This document shows, piece after piece, positions 17,098-25,672 of a stretch of DNA of 64,000 bases; position 1 is the stretch's first letter, and every line of letters starts with the position of its first letter. The stretch is from UBA2588 sp002339805 (GTDB lineage: Bacteria; Chloroflexota; Dehalococcoidia; Lucifugimonadales; UBA3495), in the NCBI GenBank assembly GCA_045562555.1, contig JBJKVO010000016.1, forward strand, positions 62,001-126,000. Direction: 5' to 3'. The translations under genes were made by a program, and so were the position numbers. Under the pieces are notes generated by a model. That model ran no database searches. It was given only the letters and a program-made list of their open reading frames with translations, and was not told where the DNA came from.

Positions 17098-18168
17098 CTA
17101 AACCTGGAATGATTTGGTTGTAGATGTTGAGGACACTTTAGGACCCCAACTCGGTATCACTGAAGACATATCCGCTTCTTCTCCTCCGGCGAATACTACC
17201 ATTATATCGTCTGGATTCTCTATCAAGTGTATAAATTCTCGAGAATCGGATTCAATAATCTCGCCAGGTAATACCAAAGCTGTCTTCAAGTCGTATTTTG
17301 ATTTTTTGATCCGTTTATGTAAGTGACTCTGGATGTCTTGTTTACTCCAGTCGCTCCACAAAGAACTGTGACCAGCAATTGTAACTACTATTTCGCCCTG
17401 CCGTACCCCGGTTTCAGATTTACCCACTGATCCAGATGTTGACATAGAAGTTCCAAGAGAAGAGGCTGCATCCGCGATACAATGAAGGATAGCCTCAGGT
17501 TTTCCAACGGACCTTACTTGTCTGGGCGACTCACCTGCAAATGCCGTAACAGTACTGGTATTTGCAGAGTATCCTTTCTGTACGCTTAGAGGATCCCAGT
17601 GAGTTTCGGTTTGCGCTTCCGCTATACAATATGAATATTTGCCTGGATGACCTATGACTGACCTGTCAAATAGTCCGGGTATTGCAGCGCAAGCATTCAT
17701 GAGAATTAATCGAATGCTCCTGCCAATTGTTGCGTTAGCCCGGTTGCCTGGTCCAAAGAGGTTATTTCTCGAATTCAATCCTATTTTTTGTACTATCGGT
17801 CCGTTGAAAATCAAGAGTATCCCAGCGCCTCCTAAGCTCGAAGATGGTCCTATTAGATTGAACTTAGGATCTAATATTGCCTCGGTTGCTGCGATCACCG
17901 CAGGGAAATGCTCAGGGAGGCACCCTGCCATTACAGCATTCGCTGCTACTTTATCTAATGTTATGAGTCGCCGGCGTTCAGGAATCTCGCCAATTACATG
18001 GGTTCCTGGCAAGTGAACGCCGCTGAGGAATTCGTTGACTCTTTCGGATGTAGGTGGGACTACAGGAAGTCCATCTGTCCACCCAAGTTCATAACAACTC
18101 TCTATACCGGATAAAGTATCGTCAAATTCTACTTGGACTGTTTTGGTGTCAGGTTGGCTGTCACTCAT
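17098..18168 (-). CDS. UGSC-associated conserved protein
   Basis: 356 residues, no signal peptide or membrane helix. The N-terminus has YELGWTDGLPVVPPTSERV, a conserved opening of a poorly described family often encoded beside or fused to UGSC proteins (family knowledge; the pairing here is seen directly). Other notable stretches are AGCLPEHFPAVIAA, GGAGILLIFNGPIV and LFGPGNRANATIGR. The stop is 10 bases before the UGSC start and its own start overlaps the NHL stop by one base, so the three are translated together. The biochemical role is unknown. It may be the substrate-binding partner of the redox protein. Confidence 0.75.
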   Translation of the reverse strand: MSDSQPDTKTVQVEFDDTLSGIESCYELGWTDGLPVVPPTSERVNEFLSGVHLPGTHVIGEIPERRRLITLDKVAANAVMAGCLPEHFPAVIAATEAILDPKFNLIGPSSSLGGAGILLIFNGPIVQKIGLNSRNNLFGPGNRANATIGRSIRLILMNACAAIPGLFDRSVIGHPGKYSYCIAEAQTETHWDPLSVQKGYSANTSTVTAFAGESPRQVRSVGKPEAILHCIADAASSLGTSMSTSGSVGKSETGVRQGEIVVTIAGHSSLWSDWSKQDIQSHLHKRIKKSKYDLKTALVLPGEIIESDSREFIHLIENPDDIMVVFAGGEEADMSSVIPSWGPKVSSTSTTKSFQV

Positions 18169-19115
18169 TATCTGACTCTGGCGTATTTGGACAGACTCCT
18201 CATTTCGCGAGGTTGGTCTAAATGAGAGCCTCTGATTGTGTATGACACTTCAGATACATAGATTGCTCCTGTAGAGTCTACTGCTATTCCGTGAGGAGCT
18301 ATAAACTGTCCAGGACCTTCCCCTTCTTCTTTGTCTCCAAAGACACATACTCTATTTCCATCTAAGTCGTAGATAGATACACGATGACCCAAACCTGGGG
18401 CGTCATCCACTCCACCCATTCCGTTTAGCTCGCCTATGTATATGTGGTTATCCCATAAGACCATGCAGTCGGGACGATGAATGTTATTCCACATTGTTAT
18501 GAAATTACCTTCTACATCAAATATTTGTATTCGATGGCATTCTCTGTCGACTACGTATACACGTTCGTTATCATCTATTGCGATGTTATGAGGACGAATG
18601 AATTGTCCCGCATCGATTCCGGGCTCTCCCCAGGAAAATTTATATTCTCCGTCTCCAGTGTATACGTGGATTCTGGAGTTTCCATATCCGTCAGATATGT
18701 AAATGTCTCCGTTACTGGGTCTAATAGCAGCGGAAGTAGGCCTGTTGAAAGGTTGTCCACTCCATCTGGGTGCTGGATGGTTTCGTTCTCCGATTTCCAT
18801 CAATTTTTCTCCGGAAGTGGAGAATTTTTGAATGGTATGGATACCGTCATCTGCTGCGAGCAATGAATCGTCGTGAGCGATGTACAAACCGTGTGTTCTG
18901 TTTTCGCTGAATTCTCCTTGGCCTATAGATCGTAGGTAATTACCTTCTTGGTCAAATACCATTATTGGTTCCGGTCCTCTAGTGAGAACAAATACTTGGT
19001 CGTTAGAGTCGCATACTACTCCTGGGCATTCTAACAACCTCTTTCCTTCTGGCAATTTAACCCAATCCTCTACAAATGTGTATTGGAAATCACCTTGTCC
19101 GTATATTTCGCTCAT
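18168..19115 (-). CDS. NHL-repeat six-bladed beta-propeller protein
   Basis: 315 residues made of repeated blades such as NGDIYISDGYGNSRIHVY, PHNIAIDDNERVYVVDREC and PHGIAVDSTGAIYVSE, the NHL/peptidylglycine-lyase-like propeller. No signal peptide is visible. Propellers of this type act as lyases or as binding scaffolds. It sits between a GMC oxidoreductase and the UGSC pair in one minus-strand operon, so a part in the same pathway is likely. The substrate is unknown. Confidence 0.87.
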   Translation of the reverse strand: MSEIYGQGDFQYTFVEDWVKLPEGKRLLECPGVVCDSNDQVFVLTRGPEPIMVFDQEGNYLRSIGQGEFSENRTHGLYIAHDDSLLAADDGIHTIQKFSTSGEKLMEIGERNHPAPRWSGQPFNRPTSAAIRPSNGDIYISDGYGNSRIHVYTGDGEYKFSWGEPGIDAGQFIRPHNIAIDDNERVYVVDRECHRIQIFDVEGNFITMWNNIHRPDCMVLWDNHIYIGELNGMGGVDDAPGLGHRVSIYDLDGNRVCVFGDKEEGEGPGQFIAPHGIAVDSTGAIYVSEVSYTIRGSHLDQPREMRSLSKYARVR

Positions 19116-19142
19116 GTTACTCCTCCATTTTTATTTTTATTT

Positions 19143-20738
19143 TTATTTTAGTAATGAGTTTCCTTCCCCTTGTATATAATCCGCGGTTCGTAGTGCAAGA
19201 GCATGAATGGTAGGTGTTGGGTTTATGCAAGCACCAGTTGTGAATACACTGCCATCAACTATAAAAAGATTCGATACATCATGGGTTTTGCACCAACGGT
19301 CCACTACAGATGTTTCGGGATTTGTTCCCATTTTGGCTGTGCCTAGTAGGTGCCATCCTGTATTACGCCGCTGATTGGATAGCATCACATCGTGAGCTCC
19401 AGATGCTTCCATAATTTCTTTCGCTCTGGCGACCCCGTGTTTTAACATTTTCTGGGTATTTTCGCTCAAAGTGTAGTCTATCTTAGGAGCAGGGATTCCG
19501 TCACTATCAGTCAGGACAGGATCTAAGGTGACTCGATTATGTTCCTCTGGAAGGTCCTCGGTCATGACAGTGATCGTAGCGGTGTGCTGGAATCGCTCTT
19601 TGAATTTCGCATGGTGTTGTTCCCCCCATTCGACAGGAATACCTACTAGCCCACCCAATGCTGTGCCAATGGGTGTAGTAGCTTGGCTGGTTATCTGCAA
19701 ATCATAACCTCTAAAAAATCCTCTATCTTTGTCTGTTTCGTAAAATTCTTGGCATAGCATCGCACTTCCTCTTGGTCCTGCTGGAGAGCCAAAATTCTCT
19801 TCAAATACTCCTACAACTCCTCCACAAGGGTGATGCATTAAGTTCTTGCCCACTAATCCACTGGAATTCGCTAGTCCATCTGGGAATTTCGCGCTTTTTG
19901 AATTTAATAAAAGTCTAGCGGTTCCAATTCCGTTACATGCAACTATAACTATTTTGGCTGTTATTTGCTTAAGGTCTCCTGATTGGTCATAGTAAAGAGC
20001 TCCAACGGCTTTGCCATCTTTGTCAACAAGGATCTCACGTACCCTACAATTGGTCTTTAGTGTTGCTCCTAAAGCGATTGCCTTAGGCCAATAAATAATG
20101 TCACTACTGGAAAATGACCGTAAAAAAGCTCCTCTGTCGGGCTCTCGTCCATCATAATAAACCGATGAATTCGCGTTGTCGGAATGCCACCAATGCCACC
20201 CTAGTTTGTTGATGCCTTTAGCTAATGCTTCTCCTGCGGCATTCAATGGTAATGGCGGAGTAGGGCGTGTAGGTTTGTCAGGGTATGCCGGGTCTCCGTT
20301 TAGACCTGAAACCCCGTGCATTTGGTCATTGATGTCGTAATAAGGTTCGACTTCCTGGTAGGAAAGGGGCCAGTCTTCAGCCACACCGTCAGTCGTCTTT
20401 ACCTTGAAGTCAGAAGGGTGAAATCTTGGTATGTGCGAGCCATAATGAAGGGTGCTTCCTCCAACTCCGTTGTACATTAAAGGAGCAATTGGAGAGTTAC
20501 TGTCGTTAACTGGATAATCTTCCGGTAATTGTCTGATATTTGGATCTGGATGAAATGCGGTTTGCCAATAGATAGGAGATATTGGAGATGTAGACGGGAA
20601 CGCATCGTAAGGGAGCCAGTCCCCTTGTTCCAAGCAAGTTACTCGGATTCCTGCTTTTGACAGAGACCATGTCACGGCTGCTCCCGAGGCTCCTCCTCCG
20701 ATTACCAGAACGTCTGTATCGAGATTGCTAGTTGGCAT
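19143..20738 (-). CDS. GMC-family FAD oxidoreductase
   Basis: 531 residues. The FAD dinucleotide fold is at residues 8-40 (VLVIGGGASGAAVTWSL then LEQG). GVGGSTLHYGSHIPRF and the C-terminal GWHLLGTAKMG and INPTPTIHALALR carry the conserved flavin-contact and catalytic histidine region of glucose-methanol-choline enzymes. The family oxidises alcohols to aldehydes or ketones, passing electrons to O2 or a carrier. It lies 14 bases after the thiolase and 27 before the propeller gene on the minus strand. The substrate is unknown. Confidence 0.9.
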   Translation of the reverse strand: MPTSNLDTDVLVIGGGASGAAVTWSLSKAGIRVTCLEQGDWLPYDAFPSTSPISPIYWQTAFHPDPNIRQLPEDYPVNDSNSPIAPLMYNGVGGSTLHYGSHIPRFHPSDFKVKTTDGVAEDWPLSYQEVEPYYDINDQMHGVSGLNGDPAYPDKPTRPTPPLPLNAAGEALAKGINKLGWHWWHSDNANSSVYYDGREPDRGAFLRSFSSSDIIYWPKAIALGATLKTNCRVREILVDKDGKAVGALYYDQSGDLKQITAKIVIVACNGIGTARLLLNSKSAKFPDGLANSSGLVGKNLMHHPCGGVVGVFEENFGSPAGPRGSAMLCQEFYETDKDRGFFRGYDLQITSQATTPIGTALGGLVGIPVEWGEQHHAKFKERFQHTATITVMTEDLPEEHNRVTLDPVLTDSDGIPAPKIDYTLSENTQKMLKHGVARAKEIMEASGAHDVMLSNQRRNTGWHLLGTAKMGTNPETSVVDRWCKTHDVSNLFIVDGSVFTTGACINPTPTIHALALRTADYIQGEGNSLLK

Positions 20739-20752
20739 ATCTATAGTTCTAT

Positions 20753-21958
20753 CTAACTATGGTTCGCGTTTTCGAAGACAGCTGAGACTCCTTGTCCTCC
20801 ACCAACGCACATAGTTTCTAATCCATAACGGTGACCTTCTCGGCGCATTTCGTGGAGCAATGTTGTTAAGATTCTGGCTCCAGTCGCTGCTATGGGATGG
20901 CCGAGAGAAATTCCTGAACCATTGACATTTAATATTTCTTCATTAGGAAGTTTCCATTCCCTTAATACAGCTAGTACTTGCGCGGCAAAAGCTTCGTTCA
21001 GTTCAATTATGTCCATGTCTTCTAATGAGAGACCAAGTTTGGACATCACTTTGTTAGTCGAAGGGACTGGACCGATTCCCATGGTTGCAGGATGACATCC
21101 GGTTACGGCCCATCCTCTTAGATATGCCATAGGTTCTAATCCTAGTTCTTCTAGTTTATCTTCTGCTACAACCAAGCACATAGAAGCGGCGTCGTTTTGG
21201 CTGCTGGCATTTCCGGCTGTAACTGTTCCGTCTTTCATAACTGGTCGAAGTTTTCCAAGGATGTCCATGGTAGTGCTAGCTCGAGGACCCTCATCTTTGT
21301 CAAAAATGATCGGATCTCCTCGTCTTTGGGGGATGGACACAGGCACGATCTCGTCAGAGAATTTTCCAGATTCCGATGCCTTAACTGCTCTCTGGTGGCT
21401 TCTTAGGGCATATTCGTCTTGTTCTTGCCTGCCAATTTCGTATTGTTCGGCAAGGTTTTCCGCTGTCCCCACCATTCCCGCTATATGCCCGAATCTCTCT
21501 TCCGGTGCTATGGTGACCCTAGCTCGTTCTAGTCTGTCATGAAACTCAACGGTCCCGAAGCGAGCTCCCCATCTTGACTCGTTCGTATAATATTCCACAT
21601 TACTCATGCTCTCGACCCCGCCGGCTACGACGACGTCAGCATTGTCAGTTTGAATTAACATAGAGGCGTTCAAGATTGCTTGCAGTCCGGAGGAACATCT
21701 GCGGTCTAGTTGATATCCAGGCACTTCTATTGGCAAATCCGATTTTAAGCCTGTTAGCCTTCCAATTGCAGGATTTTCTCCGCTCGGATACCCATGCCCT
21801 AAAATCACGTCATCAATTTTGGTTACGTCTAAATTTGTATTGGCAATTATTTGTTTCAGCACGATTGCTCCCAGGTCTGCTGCAGAGATGGGTTTTAAAG
21901 ATCCTCCAAATCCGCCAACCGCAGTCCTCAGCGGTGAAACTATTGCTACTCCTCGCAT
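20753..21958 (-). CDS. Thiolase / acetyl-CoA acetyltransferase
   Basis: A 401-residue type II thiolase with all three active-site residues: nucleophile Cys88 (LDRRCSSGLQAI), His354 (GSGISLGHPIAATGA) and Cys384 (MCVGGGQG). It catalyses thiolytic cleavage of 3-oxoacyl-CoA, or the reverse condensation. It is the first gene of the five-gene minus-strand operon ending in the UGSC protein, which points to beta-oxidation-like degradation. Length is normal. Confidence 0.94.
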   Translation of the reverse strand: MRGVAIVSPLRTAVGGFGGSLKPISAADLGAIVLKQIIANTNLDVTKIDDVILGHGYPSGENPAIGRLTGLKSDLPIEVPGYQLDRRCSSGLQAILNASMLIQTDNADVVVAGGVESMSNVEYYTNESRWGARFGTVEFHDRLERARVTIAPEERFGHIAGMVGTAENLAEQYEIGRQEQDEYALRSHQRAVKASESGKFSDEIVPVSIPQRRGDPIIFDKDEGPRASTTMDILGKLRPVMKDGTVTAGNASSQNDAASMCLVVAEDKLEELGLEPMAYLRGWAVTGCHPATMGIGPVPSTNKVMSKLGLSLEDMDIIELNEAFAAQVLAVLREWKLPNEEILNVNGSGISLGHPIAATGARILTTLLHEMRREGHRYGLETMCVGGGQGVSAVFENANHS

Positions 21959-22082
21959 ACTACACTCCTGTTCTCTTGGATACGAGCAATTCTACAAGTA
22001 AATTAAATGGTTGTCGAATTCAAAAATGATGTTAGGAGCTTTCAAAAACTTAAAAAAAATGTATAATATTGTCCATCGGTAC

Positions 22083-22155
22083 GGGGGTGTAGCTCAGCTG
22101 GGAGAGCGCCTGCTTTGCAAGCAGGAAGTCAGGGGTTCGAGTCCCCTCTCCTCCA
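22083..22155 (+). tRNA. tRNA-Ala (TGC anticodon)
   Basis: A complete cloverleaf: acceptor GGGGGTG with CTCCTCC (one T-T mismatch at pair 6), D-stem GCTC/GAGC, anticodon stem CCTGC/GCAGG with loop TTTGCAA, and T-stem AGGGG/CCCCT with loop TTCGAGT. The 3' CCA is not fully encoded (ACCG follows). Confidence 0.95.
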
Positions 22156-22193
22156 CCGAATTTCCTGGTTGTCGGAAAGGGACCAAGAGTATT

Positions 22194-22787
22194 ATGCCTG
22201 ATATCAGTATAAGCGATAAGGTTCATACCAAACTTCAAGACATGGCGTTCTTACAAGAACTTACTGTAGACGAAGTATTGTCTGATGTTCTAGGAATTTC
22301 GGAAGTTTCTCGTACCAGAATCAATCCAAATGACATTGGACCAGCAGATCTGTATCAAACATTGGTGTTATTGGTTGGAGTAGCATACGGCTTGGATCGA
22401 GCAGAATTCTCTGGTCTGATAGGGACTGATAAAAAGAATATTACTGTCTCTCGTAAATTTGTGCAGGATCAAATTTTTGAGATGCTAGGCTCCTCCTATT
22501 TTGTGCATCACAGGGATGAATTACAGAGTGTTTCTCAAGGACTGCCCCGATGGAAGAACAGAATTGGCAACGCGTTGGCTACCCTAACGAAGAGAGGAAT
22601 GCTTGAGCATTCAAGAAGTGCCAGCGGTAAGCTGATCCCTGGCAGCTTCGTAGTCACTAAAAAGGGTTATGTGTATATAATGACCCACTTATTAGACAAA
22701 AGTCACCATTCTTATCGTGATATCAGTGTGAAATACCCTAGAGTGTATAGTGGGATAATAAGTTTAATAGACAAGATAAAACCCTGA
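22194..22787 (+). CDS. Winged-helix protein, similar to the Mrr N-terminal domain
   Basis: 197 residues from the ATG at 22194, 38 bases after tRNA-Ala. Upstream open reading continues through the tRNA and is not coding. Residues about 115-165 (LPRWKNRIGNALATLTKRGM, then GSFVVTKKGYVYI) resemble the winged helix that precedes the nuclease domain in Mrr restriction enzymes. No nuclease domain follows. The N-terminal part (ISDKVHTKLQDMAFLQELTV) is compatible with an oligomerising or DNA-binding helix pair. The function is unknown. Confidence 0.65.
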   Translation: MPDISISDKVHTKLQDMAFLQELTVDEVLSDVLGISEVSRTRINPNDIGPADLYQTLVLLVGVAYGLDRAEFSGLIGTDKKNITVSRKFVQDQIFEMLGSSYFVHHRDELQSVSQGLPRWKNRIGNALATLTKRGMLEHSRSASGKLIPGSFVVTKKGYVYIMTHLLDKSHHSYRDISVKYPRVYSGIISLIDKIKP

Positions 22788-22820
22788 CATGAATGATTAA
22801 CTCAGGTTATCAATCACATA

Positions 22821-22856
22821 CATCGGCAATGCTCTGTGAACGTCATTGTTCCGATG
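22821..22856. terminator. Hairpin between convergent genes
   Basis: CATCGG plus CAATG (22821-22831) pairs with CATTG and CCGATG (22844-22856) around a two-base bulge. It lies between the winged-helix gene and the end of panB. No U-run follows on either strand, so termination is plausible but not certain. Confidence 0.4.
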
Positions 22857-22885
22857 GGTACAAATTCTAAGATCCGACTAATCTC

Positions 22886-23725
22886 TTATGACCTTTTCGA
22901 TAACTGTTGGCTGATTCCTGGTTTCAACTGACTGTAATTTGTTTTAGCCGGGAATGATTTATTTGAGACGCTTATTTTGAAGTCTTTGAATGCTTGGAGT
23001 GAACCTGCGCCTAACTCAGCGAATTTCCCTGCATGTCTGGGAGTGTATTCAATTGATAATCCAAGGATGTCATGGGCTACCTGTACCTGGCCACTACAAT
23101 ATGGACCAGCACCTATACCAATCGTTGGGATTGTTAATTCTTCGGTGATTATTTGTGATAATTCCGCGGGTACTAGTTCTAGTACCACTGCAAAGGCTCC
23201 TGCTTCTTCTACAGCTCTTGCGTCTTCTATCAACGCTTTAGCCCCTTTTAGAGTATTGCCTTGTAATTTGAAACCACCTAACGCATGCACAGATTGAGGT
23301 GTCAGTCCAATGTGACTCATAACAGGTATTCCGGCTTCAACTAGCGAAGTTATAGTAGAGCAGACAGTTTTGCCTCCTTCCAATTTTACCGCTCCTGCGC
23401 CACCTTCTTGGATAATCCTGGCCGCGTTGACCATAGTCATATCCTGTGCGCCGTGGTACGACATGAAAGGCATGTCTGTAACGACCATTGCGTTGCTGCT
23501 ACCTCTAACTACAGGACGAGTGTGATGAACCATGTCTGAAACGGTAACTTCGACTGTTGAATTATATCCCAGGACCACCATGCCTAGGCTATCTCCTACT
23601 AATAGAATAGGTATTTCTGCTTGGTCGGCAAGTTTAGCAGTGTGGTAATCATATGCTGTCAACATAGTGAAGGGCTCTGGAGAACTTTTGAAGTTCATAA
23701 CGTCTGTGATTGAAATCCGTGGCAT
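22886..23725 (-). CDS. panB: 3-methyl-2-oxobutanoate hydroxymethyltransferase
   Basis: First step of pantothenate synthesis: alpha-ketoisovalerate plus methylene-THF gives ketopantoate. The 279-residue protein shows the PanB barrel motifs LTAYDYHTAKLADQAEI, LVGDSLGMVVLGY, TDMPFMSYH, MSHIGLTPQS and IGIGAG. The ATG at 23725 has AGGAGG 9 bases upstream, so I prefer it to the longer frame at 23764. It follows the DUF2520 gene immediately; panC is separate, at 46.3 kb. Confidence 0.95.
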   Translation of the reverse strand: MPRISITDVMNFKSSPEPFTMLTAYDYHTAKLADQAEIPILLVGDSLGMVVLGYNSTVEVTVSDMVHHTRPVVRGSSNAMVVTDMPFMSYHGAQDMTMVNAARIIQEGGAGAVKLEGGKTVCSTITSLVEAGIPVMSHIGLTPQSVHALGGFKLQGNTLKGAKALIEDARAVEEAGAFAVVLELVPAELSQIITEELTIPTIGIGAGPYCSGQVQVAHDILGLSIEYTPRHAGKFAELGAGSLQAFKDFKISVSNKSFPAKTNYSQLKPGISQQLSKRS

Positions 23726-23726
23726 G

Positions 23727-24590
23727 TTATTGGTCCTCCTGCATTTGTGTAGAACTGGCGTCATCTCGGTTGCTTATCATTTGCGTGGAATGACGAGTTA
23801 AATTCGCGTAGGTTTCTAAAATACTAGGGTCATTTTCTCTTAGCCAATCTATATGGCGGAGCACGGTAGTTTTATCGTGACGCGCGGCAGGCCCAGTCAA
23901 AGAACTTGCGCCCTGGACAAAATAGTTGTCTATAGTCGTATTTACTATGGTTTTCAAAGCCTCAGTTGATTCAAGTCTTGTGAGCCCGGCTTTGGTCATG
24001 ATCGAATTTGATAATTCTAATAAGGTTGTTATGTGCCCACATGCCATAACTGCTGCTATGTGATAAGGCGTCTTCATCTCGTCAGCGATGTTGATCCAGC
24101 ACCCATCGAGTAGGGTAGATAGTTGGGATAATGTATTGCGGACCGATTCAAATCGGGAAGTGATCCCGAAGGTCACACTCGTGAAGATCCCAATATAATT
24201 TTCTAAGTTTTGGGTTTTTGATACTGTTTGCAATGGATGGAATATTCCTGTTTTAGCTCCTTGTGTCTCTGCATGGTTGAGTATCGATGACTCTAACGTT
24301 CCAGAGCAATGGACCACGATGTGTTCGGGGCTCCAGGATAAAGAGTCAGATATTGTGGAAATTTCGGAGTCAGGGGATGTAATAAAGATTAGGTCTACAG
24401 CTTGGAGTAACTCTTCCAGAGATTGGAAATTGATGCAACTAGGAGGTAGGGAATGATCCGGAATGTCACTATGAGTACCGTTAGAGGCCCCTGTTACTGT
24501 TAGTCCTGCGTCTACATAATTCCAAGCAAGGGCTCTTGCGAGTTTCCCGTATCCTATAAATCCAATTCTCAGATTAGCAAGTGTTGTCAT
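23727..24590 (-). CDS. Rossmann-fold NADP-binding protein with DUF2520 domain
   Basis: 287 residues. The N-terminal nucleotide fold starts IGFIGYGKLARALAWN, followed by DLIFITSPDSEI, VHCSGTL and FHPLQTVS, then the C-terminal helical DUF2520 with PYHIAAVMACGHITTLLE. The family is related to pyrroline carboxylate and ketopantoate reductases and is often encoded with pantothenate genes. Here it directly precedes panB and overlaps the P1 peptidase stop, so a ketopantoate reductase role is an attractive but unproven inference, since no panE is visible. Confidence 0.85.
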   Translation of the reverse strand: MTTLANLRIGFIGYGKLARALAWNYVDAGLTVTGASNGTHSDIPDHSLPPSCINFQSLEELLQAVDLIFITSPDSEISTISDSLSWSPEHIVVHCSGTLESSILNHAETQGAKTGIFHPLQTVSKTQNLENYIGIFTSVTFGITSRFESVRNTLSQLSTLLDGCWINIADEMKTPYHIAAVMACGHITTLLELSNSIMTKAGLTRLESTEALKTIVNTTIDNYFVQGASSLTGPAARHDKTTVLRHIDWLRENDPSILETYANLTRHSTQMISNRDDASSTQMQEDQ

Positions 24591-25504
24591 GAGTTCGACA
24601 CCGCCGATATTACTGCATCTGCTACCACTTGGACAGCAGCGATTCCTAATTCATCTATATCAAACTCTTTTGAGGTTTCGCCTGTACCCAGCGCAAACAA
24701 TGTATCTCCGTCTCTCATGGTATGACAAGGCCTGATAGTTAATGCGAGTCCATCATGGGCTATCCCTGCGATATAGTTGGCTTCGGGTTTAGTAATGGCT
24801 GCATCGGTAGCAATGATACCAATCGTAGTATTTTCTTGAGATTGTTTTCGGTCAGATTCTACGAAGTGTGTAGTGTCTAAGGGATTGTAAGTGTCGTCAG
24901 CATTCACAGGAATGAGGATAGGATTACCCGTTTTATAATCGAAAATGCTTCCGTAGGAATTCACTGCAATGACCGCAGCAACTTGGATGCCTGATGGCAA
25001 CGTCATAGACGAACATCCAATGCCGCCTTTTTGTCGGTTATTGGATCCATTTGTTTTGGCAACCGTAGCTCCGGTTCCTGCACCTACGGATCCCACAGGT
25101 AAAGGGGCATTTGAAGCTGATTCGCACGCTAGTGCTCCATGTTCTGCAGTTAATACAGTGTTTGACCTGTAATTTAAGTCAAACAGGATAGCTGCCGGTA
25201 TTATGGGTATGATGTTTTCTCCGATTCTGTGCCCGATGGAGAGGTTTCTGAGATATCGAAGTGCCCCATCAGCAGCTGCAAGGCCAAAAGCGCTACTACC
25301 TGCCAGCATAATTCCATGAATATTATTGATACGGCGTTCGGGGGATAGCAGGTCTGTTTCTCGAGTACCGGGAGAACCGCCTCTAACTGCGACTCCCGCG
25401 GATGCTCCTTTAGGGGTTAGGACCACAGTGCACCCTGTTCCTGCGGCTAAGTCAGTGAAGTGACCAGCTGTTAGGCCTTTAACTGATGTGATTGTGTTAT
25501 TCAC
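24587..25504 (-). CDS. P1-family peptidase (DmpA/aminopeptidase-like)
   Basis: 305 residues of the self-cleaving Ntn-like P1/DmpA family. It has VRGGSPGTRETDLL, IMLAGSSAFGLAAADGALRYL and VGAGTGATV, and a likely processing/nucleophile serine in GGIGCSSMTLP. Members release N-terminal amino acids or cleave small amides. The start ATG follows a low-complexity spacer, and its stop overlaps the next gene by four bases. Confidence 0.9.
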   Translation of the reverse strand: MNNTITSVKGLTAGHFTDLAAGTGCTVVLTPKGASAGVAVRGGSPGTRETDLLSPERRINNIHGIMLAGSSAFGLAAADGALRYLRNLSIGHRIGENIIPIIPAAILFDLNYRSNTVLTAEHGALACESASNAPLPVGSVGAGTGATVAKTNGSNNRQKGGIGCSSMTLPSGIQVAAVIAVNSYGSIFDYKTGNPILIPVNADDTYNPLDTTHFVESDRKQSQENTTIGIIATDAAITKPEANYIAGIAHDGLALTIRPCHTMRDGDTLFALGTGETSKEFDIDELGIAAVQVVADAVISAVSNS

Positions 25505-25672
25505 TATCTCATCCTAGCAGTCGGCAAGGCCCATTGTGTAATGTCGAATTGGTCTCAGTCATAATGATCCAAGCCATTTGTGCCCATTTCCAAAAAACTC
25601 ACCTCCACGTCAGCGGTAGATGGTAATCAAATTGTAAAATTGGGTATTTGGATTGTCAAATTTGAAAGTAAG

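Noticed and set aside
22011..22193. Upstream extension of the winged-helix gene
   Set aside because: It runs through tRNA-Ala, so translation there is accidental. The ATG at 22194 is the first start after it.
22083..22787. tRNA-Ala as an integration site for a mobile element
   Set aside because: No integrase and no repeat of the tRNA 3' end downstream was seen.
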